Below the pieces are notes generated by a model that was not told where the DNA came from, ran no database searches, and saw only the letters and a list, made by a program, of their open reading frames with translations. Below are positions 8,989-17,416 of a stretch of 56,843 bases of DNA, piece after piece (within the stretch, counting starts at the first letter, position 1; each line of letters starts with the position of its first letter). A program made the translations under genes and the position numbers. The stretch comes from Nostoc sp. LPT. GTDB taxonomy: Bacteria > Cyanobacteriota > Cyanobacteriia > Cyanobacteriales > Nostocaceae. The stretch covers positions 1 to 56,843 of the forward strand of contig NZ_JABXKF010000003.1 of assembly GCF_017115165.1 (NCBI RefSeq). Reading direction: 5' to 3'.

Positions 8989-10041
8989 CTATTTCTGAAG
9001 TTTGCTGATTCTTTCTAGCGCTTCTTGGGCATCCTGTATTCTTCCTTGTTGTTTATAGATATCTGCGGCTTGCTGCAAGTCAGTAATTGCCCCTTGCTTA
9101 TCTCCCAATTTAATGCGGGCTAAACCTCGGTTGCTGTATGCTTGAGCAAAATTGGGATTAATCCGCAAAGCTTGGTTGTAATCTTCTATTCCCCCCTTGT
9201 TATCTCCCAATTCAATGCGGGCTAAACCTCGGTTGTTGTAGGTATCGGCATCGTTGGGATTAATCCGCAAAGCTTGGTTGAAATCTTCTATTCCCCCCTT
9301 GTTATCTCCCAATTTAATGCGGGCCAAACCCCGGAGCTTGTATGCTTGGGCATCTTTGGGATTAATCCGTAAAACTTGGTTGAAATCTTCAATTGCCCCC
9401 TTGTTATCTTGCAATAACATTCGGGCAAAACCCCGGTTGCTGTAGGTATCGGCATCCTTGGGATTAATCCCCAAAGCTTGGTTGTAATCTTCAATTGCCC
9501 CCTTGTTATCTTGCAATAACATTCGGGCAAAACCCCGGATGCTGTAGGTATAGGCATTCTTGGGATTGAGGCGAATAGCTTGGTTGCAATCTTCGATTAC
9601 CCCCTTGTAATCTCTCAATCCCATCCGGGCAACACCCCGACTGTAGTAAGAATTCGCATCGTTGGAATTAATCCGCACAGCTTGGTTGAAATCTTCGATT
9701 GCCGCCTTGTTATCTCCCAATCCTATCCGGGCAACACCCAGATTGTAGTAAGCGTTGAAATAGTTGGGATTGAGGCGAATAGCTTGGGTAAAAGCTGCAA
9801 CTGCTCCTTGCAAATCTTCTTTCTTTAGCTTATCCAAACCCTGATTATAGAAGTCTTCAGCCGTAGGCGTTGTAACTTTGGGGGCTTGAGAAAGACGAAT
9901 TCCCAAGAAATTTATGTCGCTAGCATAACTGGGCTGATTGATGGTTGCAGTAGTGGTAAATGTAGTCAAGGTTGCTATGACCAAGGTTTTTGCAACCCCT
10001 ATCGACAATTGAGGAAAGAGGAATTGTCTTATAAATAACAT
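8989..10041 (-). CDS. Exported TPR protein with eight repeats (copy 1)
   Basis: A 350-residue protein. Residues ~1-42 form a hydrophobic N-terminus (VAKTLVIATLTTF) ending in SYASD, which looks like a signal sequence, so it is probably periplasmic or membrane-tethered. From about residue 60 eight consecutive 34-residue tetratricopeptide repeats follow (consensus AYxNRGLARxxLGDNKGAIEDYNQALRINP), then a capping helix. TPRs are protein-interaction scaffolds; no catalytic domain is present. The N-terminus and 5' region are near-identical to the gene at 11399-12043, which has exactly four repeats fewer. The gene is bracketed by 21-bp arrays. Confidence 0.88.
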   Translation of the reverse strand: MLFIRQFLFPQLSIGVAKTLVIATLTTFTTTATINQPSYASDINFLGIRLSQAPKVTTPTAEDFYNQGLDKLKKEDLQGAVAAFTQAIRLNPNYFNAYYNLGVARIGLGDNKAAIEDFNQAVRINSNDANSYYSRGVARMGLRDYKGVIEDCNQAIRLNPKNAYTYSIRGFARMLLQDNKGAIEDYNQALGINPKDADTYSNRGFARMLLQDNKGAIEDFNQVLRINPKDAQAYKLRGLARIKLGDNKGGIEDFNQALRINPNDADTYNNRGLARIELGDNKGGIEDYNQALRINPNFAQAYSNRGLARIKLGDKQGAITDLQQAADIYKQQGRIQDAQEALERISKLQK

Positions 10042-10200
10042 AAAAAATAAATGTTATTATTGAGTGTTTATAGAAAATAATACAGGCTTACTAAGGAACT
10101 TTACGGCGATTTATCTTTAAGCACCACAATATGTAAGATACTGCATTACGCTAGTGAACATTTTTTTAGTAAGTCTTTTAACCTGATGTTCAGGGTTCTC
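10042..10200 (-). promoter_or_regulatory. Conserved 5' block of TPR gene, copy 1
   Basis: About 160 bp upstream of the first TPR gene that match the stretch upstream of the second TPR gene with few differences (shared aataatacaggcttactaag and ctttacggcgattt). It ends at the shared cctgatgttcagggttctc, where the 21-bp array begins. Conservation between the duplicates suggests it holds the promoter and leader. No individual promoter box could be fixed. Confidence 0.5.
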
Positions 10201-10490
10201 AGCCTTATGTTTTCTGTCCCAAGCTCGAAGTTCCGAGTTCCGAAGCTCAAGTTCCGAGTTCTAAGCTTGAAGTTCCGAGTTCTAAGCTCGAAGTTGTGAG
10301 TTCCAAGCTTGAAGTTTCATATTCCGAAGCTCAAATTTCGAGTTCCAAGCTTGAAGTTTCATGTTCCGAAGCTCAAGTTCCGAGTTCTAAGCTTGAAGTT
10401 TCATGTTCCGAAGCTCAAGTTCCGAGTTCTAAGCTTGAAGTTTCATGTTCCGAAGCTCAAGTTCCGAGTTCTAAGCTTGAAGTTTCAGAT
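10201..10490. repeat. 21-bp array with a 42-bp higher-order repeat
   Basis: Tandem 21-bp units of the AAGTTCCGAGTT family. Part is organised as four 42-bp dimers starting at 10311, 10353, 10395 and 10437 (each beginning gaagtttcat; gaag recurs at 10479). The last three dimers are almost identical. It lies between the 5' block of the first TPR gene and the HigA remnant. ORFs here are repeat artefacts. Confidence 0.9.
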
Positions 10491-10556
10491 GAATGGTGGG
10501 AGCAAAAACGTCAAAAGGGTTTTGGGCTTAGTTAATGTCAATTAATTCCAGCACCA

Positions 10557-10691
10557 TCAAGCTGAATTTTGCATCAAAGGGTATGGTTGAATCAATTTTT
10601 CAATTTCATCAAGCGCAGCTCGATAATCAGCTTCGGTGCGGATTGGACGGGTTTCAAGCATAGATATTATTGTCTCAAATACTTGTTGCAT
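10557..10691 (-). pseudogene. Truncated HigA-type antitoxin remnant
   Basis: A short minus-strand frame from ATG at 10691 encodes 44 residues containing TRPIRTEADYRAALDEIEKL. That is the typical N-terminal motif of HigA-like antitoxins (IxTEADYxxALxxIExL), which normally continue into an acidic segment and an HTH domain. Here it stops at 10557-10559. The following MVLELIDIN in the next frame may be a leftover of the acidic segment. The HTH and any toxin gene are missing. Confidence 0.55.
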
Positions 10692-10746
10692 CTACGTTAT
10701 CCTACTCCTACCTCCTTTTATCGTTTGCTAGTTTGTGGGTTTTATC

Positions 10747-11376
10747 ATGACTGAACGTCAGCGTCCGCCGATACTTAAACCAAATGAATTCTATACATTT
10801 CGCAGTTATTTTCTAATGAAATTTGCTCCCGCCGATATTTTGCGAGAATTAGGAGTAACTTTAACTAAATCTTCAATTAATTTACCTGTCGCTGCTTCAG
10901 AATTACTGACTCGACTATCAGACTTACACCAACGCCTAGAAGAAGCGATCGCTCGTGTTAGTCTAACTAGTGAAGCGGCTAGACGCGAAGTATTAATCGC
11001 ACCCATTTTATTAGAAGTAGCCCATATCACAAAAGCAATAGTTAATATTGAGTACCCCATTGAAGTTAACCAGTATCTCAGAGGTGACTTAGACTACTAT
11101 CTTCAGTCAGAACACAATATTTTAGTGGTAGAAGCAAAACAGGCAGATTTAACACGGGGGTTTACCCAGTTAGCGACAGAGTTGATTGCCTTGGATACGT
11201 GGGTAGAATCAGATGAGCCAATCTTGTATGGTGCTGTGACTACTGGGGATATTTGGCAGTTTGGTAGTTTTGATCGCCAAAAGAGGAAAGTGAGTCAAGA
11301 TTTAATGTTATATCGAGTGCCAACTGATTTGGAAATCTTGATGCAGATTTTAGTGGGAATTTTGATGCAAGGCTAA
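10747..11376 (+). CDS. PD-(D/E)XK nuclease-fold protein, unknown target
   Basis: A 209-residue protein when started at the ATG at 10747 (a GTG at 10735 would add four residues). A helical N-terminal region of ~110 residues is followed by a core that fits the PD-(D/E)XK fold: acidic RGDLDYYL, then ILVVEAKQ (E-x-K) and a helix GFTQLATELIAL with the conserved Q position. Such domains occur in restriction enzymes and repair nucleases, and also in inactive cyanobacterial relatives. No methylase or DNA-recognition gene is adjacent. It sits between the two TPR genes and appears independent of them. Confidence 0.65.
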   Translation: MTERQRPPILKPNEFYTFRSYFLMKFAPADILRELGVTLTKSSINLPVAASELLTRLSDLHQRLEEAIARVSLTSEAARREVLIAPILLEVAHITKAIVNIEYPIEVNQYLRGDLDYYLQSEHNILVVEAKQADLTRGFTQLATELIALDTWVESDEPILYGAVTTGDIWQFGSFDRQKRKVSQDLMLYRVPTDLEILMQILVGILMQG

Positions 11377-11398
11377 ACAGATGCAACGCCTCAAGGAT

Positions 11399-12043
11399 CT
11401 ACTTCTGAAGTTGGTTAATGATTTCCAGCGCTTTTTGGTAGTTCTCTATTTGTCCTTGTTGTTTAAAGATATCTGCGGCTTGCTGCAAGTCAGTAATTGC
11501 CCCTTTTTTATCTCCTAATTTAGAGCGGGCATTACCCCGGTTGCCGTAAGCTGAGGCAGAGTTGGGATTAATCTGCAAAGCTTGGTTGTAATCTTCGATT
11601 GCCCCGTTGTTATCTCCCAATCGAGCGCGGGTAGCACCCCGGTTGATGTAGGCTGAGGCATAGTTGGGATTAATCCGCAAAGCTTGGTTGTAATCTTCGA
11701 TTGCCCCGTTGTTATCTCCCAATCGAGCGCGGACAACACCCCGGTTGCTGTAAGCTTCAGCATACTTAGGATTGAGGCGAATTGCTTCAGTATAAGCTGC
11801 AACTGCTCCTTGCAAATCTCCTTTGTTTTGCTTATCGAAACCCTGATTAAACAAGTCTTTAGCCGTGAGTGTTGCAACTTTGGAAGCATCAGTTAGACGA
11901 ATTCCCAAGAAATTTATGTCGCTAGCATAACTGGGCTGATTGATGGTCGCAGTAGTGGTAAATGTAGTCAAGGTTGCTATGGCGAAGGTTTTTGCAACCC
12001 CTATCGACAATTGAGTTAACAAGAATTGTTTTATAAATAACAT
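11399..12043 (-). CDS. Exported TPR protein with four repeats (copy 2)
   Basis: A 214-residue paralogue of the 350-residue TPR protein. The first ~60 residues (signal-like hydrophobic segment, then SYASDINFLGIRL) are nearly identical to that copy. Four 34-residue TPR units follow and then the same tail (TDLQQAADIxKQQG). The length difference, 136 residues, is exactly four TPR units, so the copies differ mainly by repeat number. Probably periplasmic, with a protein-interaction role. It converges with the PD-(D/E)XK gene, 22 bp apart. Confidence 0.87.
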   Translation of the reverse strand: MLFIKQFLLTQLSIGVAKTFAIATLTTFTTTATINQPSYASDINFLGIRLTDASKVATLTAKDLFNQGFDKQNKGDLQGAVAAYTEAIRLNPKYAEAYSNRGVVRARLGDNNGAIEDYNQALRINPNYASAYINRGATRARLGDNNGAIEDYNQALQINPNSASAYGNRGNARSKLGDKKGAITDLQQAADIFKQQGQIENYQKALEIINQLQK

Positions 12044-12207
12044 AAAAAATAAATGTTATTGTTGAGTGTTTATACAAAATAATACAGGCTTACTAAGGAA
12101 CTTTACGGCGATTTGTCTCTAAGCACCACAATATGTAAGATCGTGCATTACGCTACTGGGCATTTTTTTAATTGCAAGTCTTTTAACCTGATGTTCAGGG
12201 TTCTCAG
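12044..12207 (-). promoter_or_regulatory. Conserved 5' block of TPR gene, copy 2
   Basis: The counterpart of 10042-10200, with the same order of blocks and only scattered substitutions, ending in the same cctgatgttcagggttctc just before a 21-bp array. It supports a tandem duplication whose unit was gene plus 5' block plus start of array. Confidence 0.5.
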
Positions 12208-12475
12208 CCTGATGTTTTCTGTCCTGAAGCTGAAGTTCCGAGTTCTAAAGCTGAAGTTCCAACTTCTAAGCCTGAAGTTCCGAGTTCTGAAGCTGAAGTT
12301 CCAACTTCTAAACCTGAAGTTCCAACTTCTAAACCTGAAGTTCCGAGTTCTAAGCCTGAAGTTCCGAGTTCTAAGCCTGAAGTTCCGAGTTCTGAGACTA
12401 AAATTTCAGCTTGCGAAGCTGAAGTTTCATGTTCCGAACTGGAACTTTCGAGAACCAAGCTTAAATTGTCAGGTA
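12208..12475. repeat. 21-bp tandem array, third copy
   Basis: About twelve 21-bp units (gaagttccgagttctaagcct, gaagttccaacttctaaacct and variants). The array runs up to the stop codon of the Uma2 gene at 12477. All frames are open in parts; none is called as a gene. Confidence 0.88.
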
Positions 12476-12476
12476 T

Positions 12477-13043
12477 TCACACAAACAATCGCCCCACGTT
12501 GCAAACAAAATTTGGTAACAGAGGTGAAGAGAGGTCATCTGTTGCGAATAATGTTGCTACTAATTTCAGAACTGCTTTTTCTCGGCGATACACTTCAACT
12601 TGTTGTAATTGCCAGTTCAAAATCCAATATTCTTGAACTCCTCTAGAAGCATATAATTTTAGCTTGATTTCGCAATCGCGTCGCTCGTTTTGGACTCCAG
12701 GGGAAAGTACTTCTACAACCAGTTCTGGCGCTCCCGTTAAATGTCCTTCATTATCAAGTAAAATGGCGAGGCGTTCTTTACTTACCCAAACCACATCGGG
12801 AATAACGTTATCTGCATCACTAAAAATAATTCCTGGTGTTGGGACAGCCTCACCAAGACCTGTTGAGAGTGACCAAGTTCTTAATTCTCCACAAATATTA
12901 CCAGTAGCTTTTTGATGTCCCCAATGCAGTGCCCTAGTCACAAATAATTCCCCATCGATAATTTCGTAGCGATTACCGTTATCTGGCAATAACTCTAAGT
13001 CTGCACTTGTCCAGCGTATCCGTTCATCAATGCTTTGGCTCAT
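12477..13043 (-). CDS. Uma2 family endonuclease-fold protein (DUF820)
   Basis: A 188-residue protein with the full Uma2 pattern: an N-terminal IRWTSADLELLPDNGNRYEIIDGELF, a DVVWV strand after NVIPD, ELVVEVLSPG and a basic helix KLKLYASRGVQEYWILN. The fold belongs to the PD-(D/E)XK superfamily. This family is greatly expanded in Nostocales, often scattered or near repeats, and its role is not established. The 3' end abuts a 21-bp array, which may have replaced the original terminator. Confidence 0.9.
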   Translation of the reverse strand: MSQSIDERIRWTSADLELLPDNGNRYEIIDGELFVTRALHWGHQKATGNICGELRTWSLSTGLGEAVPTPGIIFSDADNVIPDVVWVSKERLAILLDNEGHLTGAPELVVEVLSPGVQNERRDCEIKLKLYASRGVQEYWILNWQLQQVEVYRREKAVLKLVATLFATDDLSSPLLPNFVCNVGRLFV

Positions 13044-13077
13044 CGAAACCTCTGAAGTATTGATAATAATATCCTAA

Positions 13078-13110
13078 TGTCATTTGTCATTTGTCATTTG
13101 TCATTTGTTA
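13078..13110. repeat. TCATTTG heptamer repeat
   Basis: Four tandem copies of tcatttg/tcattt between the Uma2 start and the glycosyltransferase stop codon, the same STRR as behind aspC. Confidence 0.6.
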
Positions 13111-13133
13111 TTCTCCCCCATGCCCCCTCACCT

Positions 13134-14321
13134 CTACATCAACTCCATCTCCTGCAACCCCTGGCGTAGTCTCTTCGCTTCTTCGGGATTATACCTTTCA
13201 TGAAGGGCGATCGCTTTTTTAAAAGCTGTTAAACTATCTTGATGATTGCCAATTTTCAGCAACACTACCCCCAAATTTTGATATGCTTCGGCATAGTTAG
13301 GATTTAAGGTGATTGCGTGTTGATAATATACGATCGCATCTGCAAATAAACCCAAAGCCTTAAATGTCATCGCCAAATTATAATGTCCAAAAACAAAAGT
13401 AGGATCGATTTTCAAAGCTGTGATATAAGCAGTTTTCGCACCGTTGAAATCTCCTGCTGCTTTGAGTAAGTTACCCAAGTTGTTGTATGCTCCTAGTTTG
13501 AGCATGGGATAAATTGGCAATTTAATGGCAGCTTGATAGTGAGAAATTGCCTGTGGGGATTTTTGCAACCGACTGTAGGCTATTCCTAAATGATAGTGGA
13601 GTTCATATAAAATATCGTAGTTGTCTTCAGCAACGGTGATTCCTCGTCTCAGTAAATCCATACCTTGAGAAATTTTCCCAGTTTGCACATACAACGCCCC
13701 TAATTTACTGCAAACATAGGGATCGTTAGGATGAGTTGCAAAAAACCCTTCCATCGCCGTAGCGGCTTTGGCATATTTGTTATTTTGAGCGATCGCACTT
13801 TTTTGATATCCTGTGTGTACAAGGGCAACCCCAGGTAAATAACCTATTTGCCAATGGGGTTCTCTGGTTAAAATTTCTGAGACGCTATCATCTACCAAAG
13901 CATGGTAAGGACGATCAAAATAAATATCTGGATGATTGCGGAATAGCCTGGAAACCAGAGAGTAGGGAGATTGTTCTGCACCAACTTCCTGACGGACGAG
14001 GTTGATGAGCAGATATTCATCTATTGCGATCGCCTCTCGTAACTGCGGTACAATTGCTGTAGTCAGAGTTTCATCAGCATCTAATACCAAAATCCAATCA
14101 CTAGTGACATATTTGAGAGCTGCATTGCGAGCAGCACTGAAGTCATTACACCATTTAAAATGATGGACTTTTGCACCGAGTTGTTGGGCAATGTTGGGAG
14201 TGCGATCAATTGAGCCTGTATCCAAGACTATCATTTCATCCACTACTTTTCTCACACTGCTCAGGCATTTAGGCAATGTTGCTGCTTCGTTTTTCACAAT
14301 CATGCATAGACTCAAACTCAT
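13134..14321 (-). CDS. Family 2 glycosyltransferase fused to TPR repeats
   Basis: A 395-residue protein. The N-terminal ~230 residues form a GT-A glycosyltransferase of the SunS-like type: MSLSLCMIVKNEAATLPKCL, IVLDTGSIDRT, FSAARNAAL and the metal-binding LVLDADE (DxD). From about residue 235 TPR repeats follow (YNNLGNLLKAAGDF, FGHYNLAMTFKAL, AYQNLGVVLLKIG). Members transfer sugars to proteins, peptides or cell-surface glycans, with the TPRs recruiting the acceptor. The acceptor is unknown here and no polysaccharide genes are adjacent. Cytoplasmic: no signal or membrane segment. Confidence 0.88.
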   Translation of the reverse strand: MSLSLCMIVKNEAATLPKCLSSVRKVVDEMIVLDTGSIDRTPNIAQQLGAKVHHFKWCNDFSAARNAALKYVTSDWILVLDADETLTTAIVPQLREAIAIDEYLLINLVRQEVGAEQSPYSLVSRLFRNHPDIYFDRPYHALVDDSVSEILTREPHWQIGYLPGVALVHTGYQKSAIAQNNKYAKAATAMEGFFATHPNDPYVCSKLGALYVQTGKISQGMDLLRRGITVAEDNYDILYELHYHLGIAYSRLQKSPQAISHYQAAIKLPIYPMLKLGAYNNLGNLLKAAGDFNGAKTAYITALKIDPTFVFGHYNLAMTFKALGLFADAIVYYQHAITLNPNYAEAYQNLGVVLLKIGNHQDSLTAFKKAIALHERYNPEEAKRLRQGLQEMELM

Positions 14322-14605
14322 AATTTAAAACTTGGGAGTGGGGAGTAGTGAATAGAGGGATAAGGGAAATGAGAAAGCAACATCTTTACTTTCTATTCTC
14401 TTTAACAGTGATAGACTCTGCATAGTGGAAGATTTGCCTCGATTATGAAATGTTACAATCAAGGCTTTTGTATCAAGCAGAAATACTAACAAATGGTATT
14501 AATTATGACAGTGTAATCGATAAACTGCCAATATAAATAACCAGTGTCAATTTATGCTGATCTATCTGAGTTTACAGGTAATTTGAAAAAGAATTCAGCT
14601 ATTCT

Positions 14606-14879
14606 GAATTCAGGAGCAAAGCCGGAGACTCCGAAATTCCGGTCAGAATCAAGACGCGACTCGAAAATACTCGCTACCGCTTTGCTATCGCGGACTCGCT
14701 TGCCGCCGGCGCTATCAGTGGGGGATTGGAACCCGCCACTACGAAAGTTGACCACTAAATAGAACGCAAGAGCGTCTCTGAAAGAGAAGATAAGCGTGGG
14801 GGTGTAAAAACGCCCTTGATTCATCCGCTTTTTAGCACAAAATACCCAACATGAATTCTGGCTCCTGACTACTGAATTC
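14606..14879. mobile_element. MITE-like intergenic element with a hairpin-rich core
   Basis: The ~700 bp between the glycosyltransferase and pcxA hold no convincing gene. A ~270-bp block here is bounded by imperfect inverted ends (gaattcaggagc at 14606; gctcctgactactgaattc at 14861). Its core folds into successive hairpins: AGTGG-GGG/CCC-g-CCACT at 14717-14740, ACGC/GCGT at 14764-14775, CTCT/AGAG at 14776-14786 and GGGTGT/ACGCCC at 14800-14815 closed by AAGCG/CGCTT (14792-14830). Similar blocks are, as far as I recall, dispersed in Nostoc genomes. It could be a MITE or a remnant of a structured RNA from a lost element. Confidence 0.45.
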
Positions 14880-15035
14880 TATTTTGATAAAATTGCTAGC
14901 GTAGGCGTAGCCCGTCGGATACATCGCATCAGGGAATATTAACTAAATCTGGATTGTACTAACTATTTAGCTGTTATTACCCATTTTTTATGATTATATA
15001 ACTATAATACACATTATCTAAAAGTCATATATGTA

Positions 15036-16319
15036 ATGAAAAACTCACTTACCAGAACAGCAGAACTACTCCGCCAAAATTTCCAAAAATATTTGCGATC
15101 GCTTAACCGTTGGTTTTCAAATACACCAGAAAGGGCACTTTTAGAAGCTTACCAAGCAGCTCAGAGAATTAAAAATATTGAGAACGAACATTTTGAGCAG
15201 AAAAAAATATCTTTACAATCAGTAAAATATACTGAAAATGTAATGTCTTATTGGCAAGTATATCTTAATAAGAACCTAACTATTATTAAGATCAGGCTTG
15301 CAGAATTCCACCTTAGTCGGGGAATTGTCAATATCTCGAATTCTGTTTTATTAGAAAAGTTGAAGGTTATTGATGAAGTAGTGGAGAAGTATGCTATCAA
15401 AGATGAACTAATTAACAATACTCCGTTAAGATCAAATTATCAGCCTTTAAACATTAATGATACCAAAATAAAAAAACAGCTAAATTCATCTAACATAAAT
15501 GATACTCAAGTTAACGCTCCAACTCAAAAACCTAGACTGGCTAAAAGTTCTATTGGCAGAAGAATTAATAAAATTCAAGCAGATTTTGCACCGCAGACAG
15601 AAGAAGAGTTTGTCAGGAATTATCGCATTTCTAAAGGTAGAACAATAATTGCACTGCGATTTTTGATAGTTCTCATTCTTGTACCGCTTTTAACTCAATA
15701 TTTATCTAAGGAATTTATAGTAACTCCAATATTAGAAAGGGTTAGAGGAGATAATGCAACTAAAATATTCATCAATTCTGACATGGAAAAAGAAGCTCTC
15801 CATGAATTACATAATTTTCAAGCAGAATTGAGATTTGAATATTTTATTAATCAAGCACCACCACTTTCTTCAGAGCTAACACAAGAAAAAATCAAAAGTA
15901 AAGCAATTGAAATTTATGAAGAATTTATTAGAAAAAGTAATAGTAGTATTAGTAATGCTCTTGCTGATTTAATATCACTCTTTTCTTTTGGTATAGTTAT
16001 CGCCATGAGCAAAAGAGAAATTGTGATTCTTAAGTCTTTTATGGATACCATTGTCTCTGGTCTCAGCGATAGTGCCAAGGCTTTTTTTATTATTCTGTTT
16101 ACAGATATATTTGTCGGATTTCACTCACCAGATGGGTGGGAAGTCCTTCTTGCGGGATTGGCAGAGCATTTAGGTCTACCAGCCACTAGAAATGTAATAT
16201 TTTTATTTATTGCTACATTTCCTGTGATTTTAAACACTATCTTTAAATACTGGATATTCCGCTATCTCAGTCGTTTATCTCCATCGGCATTAGCTACATT
16301 AAAAGAGATGGACGAGTAA
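15036..16319 (+). CDS. pcxA: Proton extrusion protein PcxA (CemA family)
   Basis: A 427-residue membrane protein of the PcxA/CemA family. It acts at the cytoplasmic membrane in light-dependent proton extrusion and supports inorganic carbon uptake; the chloroplast homologue is CemA/Ycf10. A soluble N-terminal ~200 residues precede a transmembrane segment (TIIALRFLIVLILVPLL at ~205), a charged loop, LISLFSFGIVIAMS, a segment with SFMDTIVSGLSDSAKAFFIILFTDIFVGFHSPDGWE split over two spans, and a C-terminal span (FLFIATFPVILNTIFKYWIFRYL). The motif VGFHSPDGWE is typical. Length is normal for the cyanobacterial form. Likely monocistronic. Confidence 0.93.
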   Translation: MKNSLTRTAELLRQNFQKYLRSLNRWFSNTPERALLEAYQAAQRIKNIENEHFEQKKISLQSVKYTENVMSYWQVYLNKNLTIIKIRLAEFHLSRGIVNISNSVLLEKLKVIDEVVEKYAIKDELINNTPLRSNYQPLNINDTKIKKQLNSSNINDTQVNAPTQKPRLAKSSIGRRINKIQADFAPQTEEEFVRNYRISKGRTIIALRFLIVLILVPLLTQYLSKEFIVTPILERVRGDNATKIFINSDMEKEALHELHNFQAELRFEYFINQAPPLSSELTQEKIKSKAIEIYEEFIRKSNSSISNALADLISLFSFGIVIAMSKREIVILKSFMDTIVSGLSDSAKAFFIILFTDIFVGFHSPDGWEVLLAGLAEHLGLPATRNVIFLFIATFPVILNTIFKYWIFRYLSRLSPSALATLKEMDE

Positions 16320-16468
16320 TTTGTAATTATCCAACGCCCAAATTCATTTACTTTGAGTAAAAAATATATTTTTTCCCATAAATCAATTAATTACAAATTA
16401 CGAATTATTTTCACGCATTTGTCTTTTGATTCGCTAGGCTATATATCCTGGTTTTTCCGAAGTATACT

Positions 16469-16945
16469 ATGGATTTTGAAAGCAAAGCTAATGCCTCACC
16501 CCCTACAGACAACATAGAGTTTGCTCAACCAACTAATACTCGTAAGCCGCTGGAACTGCTGCGAGATACTGAGGCTTTGCTTCGTCGCCCAACTGTTGCA
16601 AAACTGTTGCCGATTTTGCCACCAAAACTGAGCAATAGATTCCAAGCAACCTCATCTTTGGCGGATGACTCCTTTAAAGAACTGGCAGAAATTGACCTAA
16701 ATACTATTAGTGATTTTGAACTGCGTCCGGCACGAATTCTTGTTGGCTTGAGCCTTGTTGGTTTTGGAGCGCTCATGATATTGGTGCTGTTGCTATACTT
16801 AAATACATTGCATCCAAAAACCAGTACAGTTGAGCAGATTCGGCAATATTGGTATCAATATATTTGGTTTGTCTGTTTAGGTATCACGGGGATGTTTATC
16901 TTGGGACGTGAAACAATGCGTCCTATGCCAAAACGACGGAACTAA
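16469..16945 (+). CDS. Two-TM conserved hypothetical protein
   Basis: A 158-residue protein with a soluble, Pro- and Leu-rich N-terminal half (EALLRRPTVAKLLPILPPKL) and two transmembrane helices near 92-111 (ILVGLSLVGFGALMILVLLL) and 130-148 (YIWFVCLGITGMFIL), ending in a basic tail. No catalytic motif. The type is familiar from cyanobacteria, but the function is unknown. It lies 150 bp behind pcxA on the same strand. Confidence 0.7.
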   Translation: MDFESKANASPPTDNIEFAQPTNTRKPLELLRDTEALLRRPTVAKLLPILPPKLSNRFQATSSLADDSFKELAEIDLNTISDFELRPARILVGLSLVGFGALMILVLLLYLNTLHPKTSTVEQIRQYWYQYIWFVCLGITGMFILGRETMRPMPKRRN

Positions 16946-16996
16946 TTCGTAACTAAGTTTTGTCATAGAAAGATGATTCAGTAGTGGTGAGTACTG

Positions 16997-17250
16997 AGTG
17001 CCTCAGCAAGCGAGTATAATCCCATAGTTAAAACTAGGGGATTGAAAACTTGGACATATTGTCTTGAAAAATCGCTCCACTTGGGGCTTTGCCCAAGACC
17101 GCGTTTTTCGCTTTTTCACAGCATGTCGTGTCTCAAAAAAATATTTTTATTTTTTTCATAAATAAATTTAGTTGCTCTCAGACCCTATATGCTGAGTGCA
17201 ATTAATTTTACTTTTTACTCTAAGCCGAGTTACTCGCTTGCTGAGGCACT
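16997..17250. mobile_element. 254-bp element with perfect 20-bp terminal inverted repeats
   Basis: The left end 16997-17016 (agtgcctcagcaagcgagta) is the exact reverse complement of 17231-17250. The 214 bp between are AT-rich with no ORF. This is the structure of a MITE or solo element mobilised in trans. No clear target-site duplication is visible at the outer edges. The 20-bp stem could alternatively act as a long-range RNA or DNA cruciform arm. Confidence 0.55.
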
Positions 17251-17416
17251 GTTTTGGTGAAAAAGAATGTAGAGAGGTAGCAGTGCTAACTCTCTACAAG
17301 GTTTCTGGATAAGGCATAATGGTTAAAAAATCAGGATGAGCTTTGGTGAATAAATATACCAATTATTCTAAATTACCGATCAATTCTGACTCCTAAATCT
17401 TGGGTACTGAATTCTT

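Noticed and set aside
8640..8998. ORFs encoding KLKFRV-like or EVPSSEA-like repeats (also at 10296-10545 and 12113-12458)
   Set aside because: A 21-bp unit is seven codons, so any phase without a stop stays open. No ribosome binding site, and several phases are open at once.
14544..14824. Overlapping ORFs of 72 and 90 codons on opposite strands
   Set aside because: They lie in the hairpin-rich intergenic element, with no ribosome binding site and no protein-like composition.
17031..17049. aaactaggggattgaaaac, resembling the 3' end of a cyanobacterial CRISPR repeat
   Set aside because: Occurs once only; no second copy at repeat-spacer distance and no cas gene in the window.
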